Notes under the pieces: generated by a model
The model's database searches: none
Seen by the model: the letters and a program-made list of their open reading frames with translations, nothing else
Told to the model about the DNA's origin: nothing
In this document: piece after piece, positions 10,293 to 20,335 of the stretch
How the letters are laid out: each line of letters begins with the position of its first letter
How positions within the stretch are numbered: the stretch's first letter is position 1
Program-made: the position numbers and the translations under genes
Source: a virus
Direction: 5' to 3' (one strand)
Virus record (IMG/VR): IMGVR_UViG_3300008267_000014
Span: 23,777-87,776 of that record
Length of the DNA: 64,000 nucleotides

Positions 10293-12058
10293 TGGGAAAT
10301 GTAAATGATATTAGAATTGTATTAGGTAGTTTAAGATATAAATCAGCGTCAGACACTGATTCATCTATCCAACTACCTTTAGTACAAACTGTTAAAGAAA
10401 ATATTGAATTTGATAGAACAATTAATGTTGATTTAGCAGAAGTCTATGATAAAGAAAGACAAGAATCAACAATAGTTAGACCTACTTGTAAGTTTTCAGT
10501 TTTATTTAAAAATTCATATACAGGAACAACAAACTATACACCATTTAAAAATAATTTATATTACGTAAATGCGTCTAATACCGCGGCTTTACAATGTAAT
10601 AGTAATTCTAATTCTGTCTTATGGGGTGGGTTTCCACAGTATAATGAATTTGATTTTATAAGAAACGATTATAATGTTTCAGGGTATACTTTACCGCCAA
10701 ATAATCATATTGATTTTGTGGCTAAAAGTGCCTCTACCTATAATTGGAATTTTTTTATGAGTTATCCGTATAGTAATAACTTAACAAAAAAAATGAGTGC
10801 GTATAATCCTGATTATGGTGTAACATTAAATTGGGTTGCCGGTGACGGATTACCTTTTGTCATCACTAACGCATCTGAAGGTGGTAATAATATCGTTAGT
10901 CTAAAATCACCATTAAAACATGGTTTATCAATTGGTGAATATGTTAAATTAAGTATTAGTTACAATAATAATCAATATTATCAGGTTTATTCTTTGGGTG
11001 ACTTTGGAGGTAATAATAGTGATTATATTTTTAATATATTTAATTACGGTTTTACAGGGTCTACGTTTAGTGACGGTATTAATGGTACGTTTGTTCGAGT
11101 TGTTGATATAAACAATACGGGAGATACGACTTCAAAGTACTATGTTAAACAAATTAAATTGTTAACTAATGTTGATGATGCGGTTATGACTAAAGCCGGA
11201 TTTGAACAAAATATTTTTGGTGGTAGTAAAAAATTTGAAAGTAGTGGATTAACACCTAATCATATTGAAAGAGTTTCTATTAAAGAAGGTGCTCAATCAT
11301 ATACATTATCATTTAATAAGGATTTTGATATAAGTGAAATACGAGATAATCAAAAAAGACCTATAACTGAATTATTCTTTACTGTTATTTGGAAAGGGTA
11401 TTTTGGATGGACATTCGGAATACCTAATGGAATTAATTATTATGGATTGAAACAGGGTTATGAATGTAACTTACAGTTGATAAATAATTTACCAAATACA
11501 TGGTGGACTAATTCTAATTCTGATAATAGAACTAATTTCCCTATGGGTACTTATACAACACCATTAGGGACTAAACCTTTTACTTATATTAAATCACTTA
11601 AAGCTGGTGATATTATTGACGGTGAATATTGTGAATTTAATGATTTTGAGCAAACCGAAAGAGTAATTAGTCCAATATATCACAAATTCACATTTAATCC
11701 ATTTGTGTTTAATAATAAAGGAAATTTACCAAATTCTAATAATTTATTTGGGTATTATTATGAACCACATCATAAAATAACAATTAAAGAATATTCTGAA
11801 TATGTTGAAGAAGGTGATATAGATTCTGTTGATAATGTCCCTGACTATTCATACTTCTCAACCACTAAAAATTCATTTGTATGGAAAGATATTTATCCTT
11901 ACGGTTATATTGATTCTAATAATGTTGGTGTTGATTATCCATTTGTTAATGGTAAACATTACCCACATACTAATACAATTTTTAGAATAATCCCTGAAGG
12001 TACTAATTTCATAAACAATACGACTGTAGCTGAACCGACAATTGATGGATGCGAATAA
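10292..12058 (+). CDS. Tail-associated structural protein, unknown family
   Basis: A 588-residue protein I do not recognise. The start overlaps the previous stop by one base (TAATG) and the end overlaps the next gene, so it is translationally linked to its neighbours in the baseplate/tail operon. The composition is Asn/Tyr/Thr/Gly-rich without long helices or signal peptide, typical of beta-structured virion proteins. Its N-terminus (NDIRIVLGSLRYKSASDTD, then LPLVQTVKENIEFDRT) looks like a compact anchoring region, followed by many aromatic beta segments. No enzymatic motif is seen. A virion structural role is inferred only from position and composition. Confidence 0.7.
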   Translation: MGNVNDIRIVLGSLRYKSASDTDSSIQLPLVQTVKENIEFDRTINVDLAEVYDKERQESTIVRPTCKFSVLFKNSYTGTTNYTPFKNNLYYVNASNTAALQCNSNSNSVLWGGFPQYNEFDFIRNDYNVSGYTLPPNNHIDFVAKSASTYNWNFFMSYPYSNNLTKKMSAYNPDYGVTLNWVAGDGLPFVITNASEGGNNIVSLKSPLKHGLSIGEYVKLSISYNNNQYYQVYSLGDFGGNNSDYIFNIFNYGFTGSTFSDGINGTFVRVVDINNTGDTTSKYYVKQIKLLTNVDDAVMTKAGFEQNIFGGSKKFESSGLTPNHIERVSIKEGAQSYTLSFNKDFDISEIRDNQKRPITELFFTVIWKGYFGWTFGIPNGINYYGLKQGYECNLQLINNLPNTWWTNSNSDNRTNFPMGTYTTPLGTKPFTYIKSLKAGDIIDGEYCEFNDFEQTERVISPIYHKFTFNPFVFNNKGNLPNSNNLFGYYYEPHHKITIKEYSEYVEEGDIDSVDNVPDYSYFSTTKNSFVWKDIYPYGYIDSNNVGVDYPFVNGKHYPHTNTIFRIIPEGTNFINNTTVAEPTIDGCE

Positions 12059-12851
12059 TAGATATAGAATTAAATTAACTAATGATAATAATCAGTTTAT
12101 TAACATACCTTTAGAAATTAAATGGGATTTCACAGGTAGAGATGATAGTATTGAGTTATATGAAGATGAAGTTATTGGTGGAATTTTAGGAAGTCCCAAA
12201 GATTATGAAATTATGCGATTCGCACATGATTCGCATATTGGTAGTAGTAGAACTGATGTTAATTACGAGTTTAATTTTTTTGGTGGGACTAAAATAGATA
12301 TTCCTACTTCAACTATAACTGATTGGTCTTCTAGTTATCTAAAAGAAGGTTTTACCCAAACTCAAGTTTATTATTATGAAAAACCTTTTACTAAATCTTT
12401 CTTTAAATTAGATTTTTACGATACAACTGATGTTAATACACAAACAATTTATATGACTATTATAATACCTGTTCAACAAGGGTTTACTGAGAATGTGTTA
12501 ATATCGAGTTATTTGTCATCGGTTAAAATTAAAAAACCGACATTTAAATTAGATTACGTTGGTGATAAAGAAGGTTTTTTTATTTATTGGTTAAGAAAAG
12601 AAGAGATTAATGATTTAACCACTTTTTATATGAGTGCTAAATTTTTTGATGCTAGATTAGGTGTTTTTGTTAAAATGATGACAGTGCCACAATCTAACTT
12701 ACCTGATAGATTTAATTTTGACGCTAATAAGTATTTTTATTATAAACTAAAAATTAATAGAGATAATTATACTTATTCGGTGTTTGATTTAAACAATGTA
12801 AGGATTGGTGATACAAACCCCATAAAATGGTATGAATATGTTAATCCGTAA
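12045..12851 (+). CDS. Tail-associated structural protein, unknown family
   Basis: A 268-residue protein of unknown family. I place the start at ATG 12045 (MDANNRYRIKLTND); a TTG one codon earlier is less likely. It overlaps the preceding gene by 14 bp in another frame and its stop overlaps the next ATG (TAATG), so the three genes form a tightly coupled set. The sequence alternates charged and aromatic residues (for example FFKLDFYDTTDVNTQT) and suggests beta structure. It contains no cysteine clusters or transmembrane helices. Probably a baseplate or fibre-connector component; this is inference from its neighbours. Confidence 0.68.
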   Translation: MDANNRYRIKLTNDNNQFINIPLEIKWDFTGRDDSIELYEDEVIGGILGSPKDYEIMRFAHDSHIGSSRTDVNYEFNFFGGTKIDIPTSTITDWSSSYLKEGFTQTQVYYYEKPFTKSFFKLDFYDTTDVNTQTIYMTIIIPVQQGFTENVLISSYLSSVKIKKPTFKLDYVGDKEGFFIYWLRKEEINDLTTFYMSAKFFDARLGVFVKMMTVPQSNLPDRFNFDANKYFYYKLKINRDNYTYSVFDLNNVRIGDTNPIKWYEYVNP

Positions 12852-14035
12852 TGCAAGATAGAGTTTATAATTATAAAATTTCACCTGATGTTATTAGTAA
12901 TAAGATTTTTATTACTGATTATTATATTAATACTGAAAATAATGAAGAATTTGTTGTTTGTTGTGATGTAATTACAAGTGCAACAACTGAAACATTAACA
13001 GGTCAAACGTATGTTTATTCATCGATGACCCAAATATTGTCGGGAGGAACTAACGGGACTTCACTATTAACGGGTATGACTATACCTATCTTTTTAAGTG
13101 AGAATACTGTTGATATTGGATACTATTCAACATTTGATGGAATGGTGGTTCAGAAAGATGTAATGACCAATTTTATTTTTTCATCGAATACGTTAAATCC
13201 ATATTTGGTTCAATTGTATAATACATCTGATATTGAATTTAAAAAATATCTTTCATTTAGTGAGTATAAGATAGATTGGGGTGATAGTACACCAATTGAA
13301 ACTTTAACTGTATTTAGTCCTAATTTTTACCCACACACTTATACACAATCTGGTAATTTTAATATTGTTATGTCAGGTATAAGTCCATGGGGTGTTAATC
13401 TAATAAAAAAAACTGTTACAGTACCTTATAGTGATATTACTATTACAAATCCTAACGGTACTGCTTATTTCTATCCATCAGGAGGGTCTTGGTCAGGAAC
13501 ACCGTTAATGTATGACTATATTTTTAGCGGCGATAGCGAATGTGAAACTCAGTTACAGATAAATAACCAATTTACTTCAGTCCCTATCGTAATTACAGGA
13601 TTTACTAATTCAACCATGAACGATTTAAGTCAATATGGTAGTAAAAATAATCCTGCTTTATTTGCGGGTAAGTTTAAAATAGGTATAGAAGTAACTGCGA
13701 ATACTAATACAATAGGTACTTTTTGGGGGCCTTCAAATGATGGATTGTATACAGGGTATACTATAAATGGTATTGATTACTATGATTATAATGATGGTAC
13801 AACTATTTTTATTGCGAAATCATCAGGGTTAACATCTGATATGTTAATTTGTTCAGCAATAACTAAAAACGAAACGTTATTAAATGTAATAGACGAACCT
13901 GAAGTACAATCTAATGTCTACATAGAACGTGGGAAAACTTCGGGATTAGAATCGTTACAAAGACTTGGTGAAGTGGATAACGTGGGTGACTTAGAAAAAT
14001 ATGGATATGGTTTTTTTAATGTCACAAAAACATAA
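12851..14035 (+). CDS. Tail structural protein with PKD-like domain
   Basis: A 394-residue protein with a PKD-type Ig fold at about residues 135-190: YKIDWGDSTP, a PHTYTQSGNFNIVMSG strand pair, and a closing KKTVTVPYS strand. The WGD...HxY..G.Y pattern is the family hallmark. PKD domains usually act as spacers or carbohydrate/protein-binding modules in extracellular proteins. The C-terminus (RGKTSGLESLQRLGEVDNV, then a short aromatic tail) looks like a conserved attachment motif. It starts on the stop codon of the previous gene and is followed by a gap with a putative late promoter. A virion surface role is inferred. Confidence 0.75.
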   Translation: MQDRVYNYKISPDVISNKIFITDYYINTENNEEFVVCCDVITSATTETLTGQTYVYSSMTQILSGGTNGTSLLTGMTIPIFLSENTVDIGYYSTFDGMVVQKDVMTNFIFSSNTLNPYLVQLYNTSDIEFKKYLSFSEYKIDWGDSTPIETLTVFSPNFYPHTYTQSGNFNIVMSGISPWGVNLIKKTVTVPYSDITITNPNGTAYFYPSGGSWSGTPLMYDYIFSGDSECETQLQINNQFTSVPIVITGFTNSTMNDLSQYGSKNNPALFAGKFKIGIEVTANTNTIGTFWGPSNDGLYTGYTINGIDYYDYNDGTTIFIAKSSGLTSDMLICSAITKNETLLNVIDEPEVQSNVYIERGKTSGLESLQRLGEVDNVGDLEKYGYGFFNVTKT

Positions 14036-14041
14036 TAATGA

Positions 14042-14049
14042 TATTTATA
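14042..14049 (+). promoter_or_regulatory. TATTTATA putative late promoter element
   Basis: TATTTATA, preceded by TGA, lies 30 bp upstream of the start at 14080, in the only sizeable gap of this part of the operon. Confidence 0.45.
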
Positions 14050-14079
14050 TTTAAATAAATTAAGAAAAAAATTAACTGA

Positions 14080-14988
14080 ATGGCAACGGGAGTTTATGGA
14101 ACTATAAGACCAGCGGATGTATCACCGGCAGATGTTGATATAATATTAAATTATACACCATCTAGAGATGAAACTAATAACTTTGTAATGACTAAGTTAG
14201 ACTCTACATCGGTATTGAAGCCCTACTTTAACAATAGTAGTACAGGTGGTAATGCTAATGTTGAGATACTCGGTGGGTTATATAATTTAAAATTACCTTC
14301 AGATGTCTTCAATAAAATAGGTATCTATACAATCTATATTAGACCTGCTCAAATTAGAACTAAAATTTTGGATTGTGGTGTTTTATCCGCAATACCAAAT
14401 GTTAAAGGATTAGTTATTGATTTAAGTGAAGTACCATCACAATTTAGAAATAAATTTGTTACACAAGGATTAGTTGGTTTTAGAATTGAGTATTTAAATA
14501 CTGATGGGACTAAAATCCCTAATTTTTTCAGAATAATAACATCTTCATTTTTTTGTGAACCTGTTGTTCAAAATTTAACTAATACGTCTCAAAAGGCTAT
14601 TAGATATAGATACACCGATAATAATACTAATTTAATATTTTGTACGGTATCACCATCATCGTCACCAAGTAATAAACCTAACGCGACTCCTTTTATTGGA
14701 CAACCAAATCAAAATATCATCATTAGTAATACGTTCTTCAATCCTATTACTTTAGATATTGAAATGGCTGAACATGATTTCTCAACATTAGCTATTGCGT
14801 TGTTTGGTAATCAAACAAAATCAATGGATGACGGTATTTACACTATGTACGATAGTAATAACAATATTTATAAACAATACAACTTATACGAAATTAGAGA
14901 CCAATTTAATCATTTATTATACGAAGTTAGACAAGATAGAAATAATAACATTGACTTTAGTAAAAACTTTACAAACATCACTCAATAA
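14080..14988 (+). CDS. Baseplate/tail structural protein, unknown family
   Basis: A 302-residue protein of unrecognised family. The N-terminal section (MATGVYGTIRPADVSPADVD) followed by IYTIYIRPAQIRTKI suggests a beta-rich fold. The C-terminal portion ends in a helix-like stretch (YNLYEIRDQFNHLLYEVR). Its stop codon overlaps the start of the 1018-residue gpI-like baseplate protein (TAATG), implying coupled translation and probably a shared complex. There is no signal peptide or catalytic motif. A baseplate wedge component between gp6-like and gpI-like proteins is the most economical reading, but no family similarity supports a specific name. Confidence 0.7.
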   Translation: MATGVYGTIRPADVSPADVDIILNYTPSRDETNNFVMTKLDSTSVLKPYFNNSSTGGNANVEILGGLYNLKLPSDVFNKIGIYTIYIRPAQIRTKILDCGVLSAIPNVKGLVIDLSEVPSQFRNKFVTQGLVGFRIEYLNTDGTKIPNFFRIITSSFFCEPVVQNLTNTSQKAIRYRYTDNNTNLIFCTVSPSSSPSNKPNATPFIGQPNQNIIISNTFFNPITLDIEMAEHDFSTLAIALFGNQTKSMDDGIYTMYDSNNNIYKQYNLYEIRDQFNHLLYEVRQDRNNNIDFSKNFTNITQ

Positions 14989-17900
14989 TGGCTGAAAAAA
15001 AATATATTTGTCCCCCAACACCAGCAACTGGTTCAGGTACATTTTCTGACGATTTAGTCGGTTTTCAGTTAGTGCAAGGTGGTGGGTTAACTCAAGGTAA
15101 TTTTACGTTTAATACGGCTATTACTGAAAAAAGTAATAGAACTTTTAATACGGGTACTTTTTCAGACCCGATTAATTTAGATTCGTTAGGTATTGAAAGT
15201 GTTCAACAATCTAAACAGATTTTTGAAAATAATTTTAAAGTCTATCCTAATTTTGATTTAAGTCAAATTACTAATTTTACATTATATGGTTCATTACAAA
15301 AACGATTTTCAGTATCTGTTCAGAAAATAATTAATTATTTTCCAGCATCTATTGAATCTACTTTTTTGGGTATTAATTATAGTACAGGTGCAACGGCTAC
15401 TAATATTAGTTATAATCCTATAACAGATACTACGGTTTTTGATTTAGATTGTTCTAGACTTCGTAATCAATTTGATGTTGATTTTACTGTTAACGCAACT
15501 AGAAATTTAGAACTTAGAGAAATTAGTGTTTCACCATTAAGGAATTTAACTGTTGAATACGCTAAATATTCATTGTTTTTTAAATCTAACGAATATAGTG
15601 TATCGTATATAATACCTACAACTTCATTAGTTGATGGTACTTTAACTATTTCAGTAATAGGTAATCCTTTTTCGGGTAATACAGAATCTTTTGATAACTT
15701 GTTAATTAGACCTAACGATTATGAAGTTAATCGAGTATTCAACGAAGAGTTTGATGAAGTTGAAAAATTTCTATTAAATAGAAATGTTAACCCTAAATAT
15801 ACGGCAACATTTAGTGTACCTAAAGAAAGTGATGATGGTACTTATTATAGTATTAATCAAAATATTACTTGGCCTTTAAATGGGTCTTGGAATATTGATA
15901 TTATTTCTTCGCAATTTACAAATTATTTAACTGATTTGAATACTATTGCGGAATCTTTAGATTCATATAAAACGAATTTAATTTCAAGATTTTTAACGAC
16001 AGATGCGATTAAAGATTTTGATACTATTGACCAAAAAGTTGAAAAATCATTACAAATTTATGGTAGAAGTTTTGATGAAACTAAAAAGTTCATAGATGCT
16101 TTGGCATATATGAATTCGGTTAATTATAATGTGGGTAATGACATACCGTCCCAATTATTAAAAAATTTAGCTCAAACATTAGGGTGGAAAACAAATATGT
16201 CACCTATTACCAATGAAGATTTTTTAGCGTCAGTTTTTGGTCAAAAGGTAACTGAAAAGTCACAATTTACCGGTATTTCCACACCATCAACACCTGATGA
16301 ATTAAATTATCAATATTTTAGAAATTTAATTTTAAATTCGGCATATCTCTTTAAATCTAAAGGAACTAGAAAATCTGTAGAAAATCTAATGAGATTAATT
16401 GGTGCTCCTGATGCCTTAGTTGATTTCAATGAGTATGTGTATTTAGCTGACCAAGCAATTAATCTTAATCAATTTAATAGTCAATTTGGACAAATTTCAG
16501 GTGGAACTTATTTAATAGAGTTACCTGTTTTAGACCAAAATGACGTATATACCTTCCAAGGAGTTTCTTATACAGGATTCACAACAAGTTCAATTATTAA
16601 AGATGTTAATATTGGTAGAGATGAATATCCTATGGATGATAACGGTTTTCCTAGAGCACCGTTGGATAGTGAAGAATATTATTTTCAAATAGGTTCAGGG
16701 TGGTTTGAACAAACGCCTGAACATAGAGCACCTGAAAGTGTTAATTTAACTAATAGTGTGTTCACAGGTTCAAATCCTGATTTCCAAACCGAGTTAATAC
16801 CATATACCTATGGTCAAGATTATTTAACTCCGTTTAGAGATTTTCCATTTATGGATTTAGGGTATAACCTAAATAAGAGTGTTGATAACAATAAAAGTTG
16901 GGTTGTTAATGAAACAGGATTAAGAAGTAATCTTGATGGAGGTTATAATGCTAGATATTATACTAGTGATGAAAGATTAGTTTTGAATGTTAAAAATATC
17001 GATTTATTTTTAAATCCTTCACAAGGTTTATTGTATGATGTTTGGTACATGTCGAGAGAATATAACTTCCCGATACCTGATGAAGGGTTAAATTATACCC
17101 CCTCAACGTATTGTAATCCAATACCTAGTGGTTATATGAAAATGGGTGTTAATCAATTTAGTACTACGTTTCCGAATGTACCATACCCACAAAAAGGGGG
17201 TGTTGATTGGACTGAAATCAATCCTAAACCTAAACAACAAACATTTTTTGAGTTCGCACAGACATTTTGGTCTAATATGATTAATGTTCGTAATAGACAG
17301 TATTCTTCAGGTGGTTATCCTACTTTAGAATCTATTTATTGGAAATATTTAGAATCTGAGAATTTCATTAATCAACCAAATGATAATTTCACATATAAAA
17401 CAATGATTGATTATGTGAATGGTCTTGGTGATTATTGGGTTAGATTAGTTGAACAAATGATGCCGGCATCGACATTATTTAATTCAGGTGTAAGATACGA
17501 GAATTCAATTTTCCATAGACAAAAATTTGCATGGAGAAGACAAAGAGGTTGTGAAATTATTCCTGTTCCTTGTGGTCCTTGTACATTATCGGGTAATTTA
17601 TATACTGTTGATTGTCCGACTCAAAGTGTTGAATGTTCATTGTATCCATGGAATGATAATCCGGCAATACAATCATTTTCAGCTATATTAGGTAATGTTA
17701 TTAATTCATATGTCGGCTCAATTGGGACTAACATTAATAGTTGTAACTTAAATAGTATAACATCTGAATGGTTTGTTGACATTAGATTAAATGATGTTAC
17801 AGTTGTTAGTAAATCGTTTTTTAACGGAGTTGGTTTATCTGTACCCGCATTAAGTTCACCAAGTAATGTTGATTGGCTAAATGCCGTTATAGAATCCTTA

Positions 17901-18044
17901 GATGAATTTAAAAATTATGGGTATGATTATGAAATAATTGAAAATGAAACTATTTTAATATATAACACATTATGTTCAGAATCAGATGAAGGTGTTTCAT
18001 TCAAACTAAATGTTGGAATAAATTTTAATATAACTTGTAATTAA
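14988..18044 (+). CDS. Large baseplate protein with P2 gpI-like helical region
   Basis: A 1018-residue protein. About residues 395-480 resemble the phage tail protein I (P2 gpI / T4 gp7-like) pattern: LLKNLAQTLGWKT, then YFRNLILNSAYLFKSKGTRK followed by a VENLMRLIGAP helix, the 'KGT..SVE..L..LG' signature of baseplate wedge proteins. The N-terminal 280 residues are beta-rich. The region after residue 500 holds many aromatic and Gly/Pro-rich segments. A Cys-rich linker (CGPCTLSGN, then CPTQSVEC) at about residues 863-885 leads to a final beta domain that may interface with the next protein. It overlaps both neighbours by one base (TAATG). In the family, gpI/gp7 links the wedge to the periphery and fibres. 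Confidence 0.77.
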   Translation: MAEKKYICPPTPATGSGTFSDDLVGFQLVQGGGLTQGNFTFNTAITEKSNRTFNTGTFSDPINLDSLGIESVQQSKQIFENNFKVYPNFDLSQITNFTLYGSLQKRFSVSVQKIINYFPASIESTFLGINYSTGATATNISYNPITDTTVFDLDCSRLRNQFDVDFTVNATRNLELREISVSPLRNLTVEYAKYSLFFKSNEYSVSYIIPTTSLVDGTLTISVIGNPFSGNTESFDNLLIRPNDYEVNRVFNEEFDEVEKFLLNRNVNPKYTATFSVPKESDDGTYYSINQNITWPLNGSWNIDIISSQFTNYLTDLNTIAESLDSYKTNLISRFLTTDAIKDFDTIDQKVEKSLQIYGRSFDETKKFIDALAYMNSVNYNVGNDIPSQLLKNLAQTLGWKTNMSPITNEDFLASVFGQKVTEKSQFTGISTPSTPDELNYQYFRNLILNSAYLFKSKGTRKSVENLMRLIGAPDALVDFNEYVYLADQAINLNQFNSQFGQISGGTYLIELPVLDQNDVYTFQGVSYTGFTTSSIIKDVNIGRDEYPMDDNGFPRAPLDSEEYYFQIGSGWFEQTPEHRAPESVNLTNSVFTGSNPDFQTELIPYTYGQDYLTPFRDFPFMDLGYNLNKSVDNNKSWVVNETGLRSNLDGGYNARYYTSDERLVLNVKNIDLFLNPSQGLLYDVWYMSREYNFPIPDEGLNYTPSTYCNPIPSGYMKMGVNQFSTTFPNVPYPQKGGVDWTEINPKPKQQTFFEFAQTFWSNMINVRNRQYSSGGYPTLESIYWKYLESENFINQPNDNFTYKTMIDYVNGLGDYWVRLVEQMMPASTLFNSGVRYENSIFHRQKFAWRRQRGCEIIPVPCGPCTLSGNLYTVDCPTQSVECSLYPWNDNPAIQSFSAILGNVINSYVGSIGTNINSCNLNSITSEWFVDIRLNDVTVVSKSFFNGVGLSVPALSSPSNVDWLNAVIESLDEFKNYGYDYEIIENETILIYNTLCSESDEGVSFKLNVGINFNITCN

Positions 18045-20278
18045 TGTCTTGTTTACTATCATATAACTTAATCGGAATAACCGGTGATTGTACAAATCAA
18101 AGTTTAGGTTCGTTTGAAATTGAAATTTTCGGTGATGCTCCTGATTTTACGATACAATGGTTATCACCCATCACTAGTACTATACCATTAGGTGAAGGTG
18201 CTACCATTTATAACGTCGAAAATCTAAGCTCAGGAACGTATGTTTTTAATATTATTGACAGTTGTTCTCCAACTAACACAACAGTGCCCGTTTCAATCTA
18301 TATTTCTAGTGGAACTTGTTGCACTATATCTGAAATACAAAATACTTTATGTAATCAAAATAATGGGTCTTTAACTGCCACCACAACATATGATTATGGT
18401 GAAAGTTCATTTTACTTATATCATAATACTTTAGGTTATATAACATCAGGTGTTACCGATGTTAATTTACCAACGAACTCTACTGTATTCACTAGCTTAA
18501 GTGCTGGTACTTATTATGTTATTGTCGATGATGGGGGTGGATGTACAGGAACAACAGAAAGTGTTGTTATACAACCATCAGATAGTCTTGATTTTGGATT
18601 TTTCATAGTTAACGATGCGGGGTGTGCGGTCAACTCAGGTAAAATATTTGTTACAGGTTTAACAGGTAATCCTCCATATACTTATTTATGGACTAATGGT
18701 GAAACTACTGATTCAATAACGGGATTAACTGCCGGTGCTTACGGTGTTACAATCACCGATAGTTCAGGTTGTGAGGTTAGTAAAGATACATATGTGGTAC
18801 AAGTACCACCGATGGGTCAATCGGGTATATTAGTTACACAACCATCTTGTTTTACAAGTAATGGTTCTGCAACTATCTATATTTCTGGTGGTACATCACC
18901 ATTTTATTATTCGGGTTCTAATGGAACTATAATTGTAGATTTCAGTAATATTGTAGTCTTTGATAATTTACCGGCAGGAACATTTAACTATTATGTCCAA
19001 GATTCGGGTTTATGTAAATATTATGGTAGTGTTAGTTTAATAACCCCATTGAGTTTTAATATTGTTTCTGTAATAAAAACTAATTCAAGTTGTAGTAATG
19101 ATGCGGGAACTATTAATGTTCAGGTATCTTCAGGAACACCACCATATACATTCTCATTAACATATCCAAATTCTTCGGTTAATACCACAACAACAACATT
19201 TGGTAATTATACCTTTAATAATTTAGCTTCGGGCGAATATACATTATCAATTACTGATGCTGGTGAATGTGAGTACACTGAAACAGTTATAATTGAAAAT
19301 GAGGTTTTATTTTATCTTGATATTCAAACTACGGGAACTACTTGTAACATATCTAATGGTTCGATAAGTGTTGAAGTTTCAGGGGGTACAGGTCCTTATT
19401 TATATGAGATTGATGGTGATATTTTTCAGTCTAATGAAACAACGTTAAGTTCTCAAACATTTAATAATATTTCATCTGGTAATTATTTGGTGTCAGTTAC
19501 GGACAATAGTGTTCCTTGTAAACAAACGTTTCCTATTTTTGTTCCATCATCAAATAGTGTTGATTTTATTACAACTAGTTCTAATCCTACAGGTATTAAT
19601 AATGGTGTTATTACAACTCTAATAATTGATGGTGAACCACCATTTACGTTAGAGTGGAGTTCTAATGTTAATGGACAAACAGGTATGACCGTTACTAATT
19701 TATCGGCAGGTACTTATACCATTAAAATAACTGATGATAACGGATGTGTTAAAGAAAAAACAGTTATACTACAAGGTAGTAATACGTCAAGTAATTATTC
19801 TATTTATAATGTTTGTGAGAGTATTTTTCAAAATACCGTTGTTAATCTTCAGAAAAAGGCTCTTAATATGTTACTTGAAGGTTTTAATGATTTAACCTCA
19901 AATGAAGAAAATTGTATTCTAAATCAAGCTATTTTTGATGCATCTGTTACTATTAATGGTGTTACAAATAGACAATCTTTTTATACTGGTAGTACATTAA
20001 GTGATGTGCCGACAGATACTATGTGGGGTGACGCTATCATTGAATTAATAACGTCATATGATGGTATTACAGATGTTTTTATCGATTACAATAATAATGA
20101 CGTTTCGGTTATAGCTGAATGTGATTTATCTGAGGCTAAAGTTTCGGTTAATATGGTAATTCGTTATGATATATCATGTTCTACTTGTAATGATTGTCCT
20201 GAATGTGGAAGTAAACAATTTCAAGACTTTGAATGTTTTGATTTCATGGATTATGTTCCTTATGATTTTATGGGTTAA
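18044..20278 (+). CDS. Adhesin-like tail protein with seven SprB-type repeats
   Basis: A 744-residue protein. About residues 1-580 comprise seven tandem Ig-like repeats of 75-95 residues resembling the SprB repeat of flavobacterial gliding adhesins. Each has a Cys-containing start (such as TQPSCFTSNGS), a GG(T)xPYxY core (NPPYTYLWTNGETT), a L(S/T)AGTYxVxxTD strand and a closing GC. The repeats are diverged, not recent copies. The C-terminal 165 residues form a different domain with a helix (VNLQKKALNMLLEGFND) and a Cys cluster (CSTCNDCPECG), probably the virion anchor. Translation is coupled to the gpI-like gene. SprB repeats belong to Bacteroidetes cell-surface proteins; here they presumably extend from the tail as a host-binding or spacer module. 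Confidence 0.82.
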   Translation: MSCLLSYNLIGITGDCTNQSLGSFEIEIFGDAPDFTIQWLSPITSTIPLGEGATIYNVENLSSGTYVFNIIDSCSPTNTTVPVSIYISSGTCCTISEIQNTLCNQNNGSLTATTTYDYGESSFYLYHNTLGYITSGVTDVNLPTNSTVFTSLSAGTYYVIVDDGGGCTGTTESVVIQPSDSLDFGFFIVNDAGCAVNSGKIFVTGLTGNPPYTYLWTNGETTDSITGLTAGAYGVTITDSSGCEVSKDTYVVQVPPMGQSGILVTQPSCFTSNGSATIYISGGTSPFYYSGSNGTIIVDFSNIVVFDNLPAGTFNYYVQDSGLCKYYGSVSLITPLSFNIVSVIKTNSSCSNDAGTINVQVSSGTPPYTFSLTYPNSSVNTTTTTFGNYTFNNLASGEYTLSITDAGECEYTETVIIENEVLFYLDIQTTGTTCNISNGSISVEVSGGTGPYLYEIDGDIFQSNETTLSSQTFNNISSGNYLVSVTDNSVPCKQTFPIFVPSSNSVDFITTSSNPTGINNGVITTLIIDGEPPFTLEWSSNVNGQTGMTVTNLSAGTYTIKITDDNGCVKEKTVILQGSNTSSNYSIYNVCESIFQNTVVNLQKKALNMLLEGFNDLTSNEENCILNQAIFDASVTINGVTNRQSFYTGSTLSDVPTDTMWGDAIIELITSYDGITDVFIDYNNNDVSVIAECDLSEAKVSVNMVIRYDISCSTCNDCPECGSKQFQDFECFDFMDYVPYDFMG

Positions 20279-20314
20279 ATATGAATTTTAACTAATCATT
20301 TAATAATATAGTGA

Positions 20315-20322
20315 TATTTATT
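20315..20322 (+). promoter_or_regulatory. TATTTATT putative late promoter element
   Basis: TATTTATT, preceded by GTGA, lies 13 bp upstream of the fibre gene at 20336, within a 57-bp intergenic gap. Confidence 0.5.
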
Positions 20323-20335
20323 GTAAAACTTTATT

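Noticed and set aside
12042-12044. TTG start one codon before the ATG at 12045
   Set aside because: The ATG directly follows and fits the ATG use of the neighbours.
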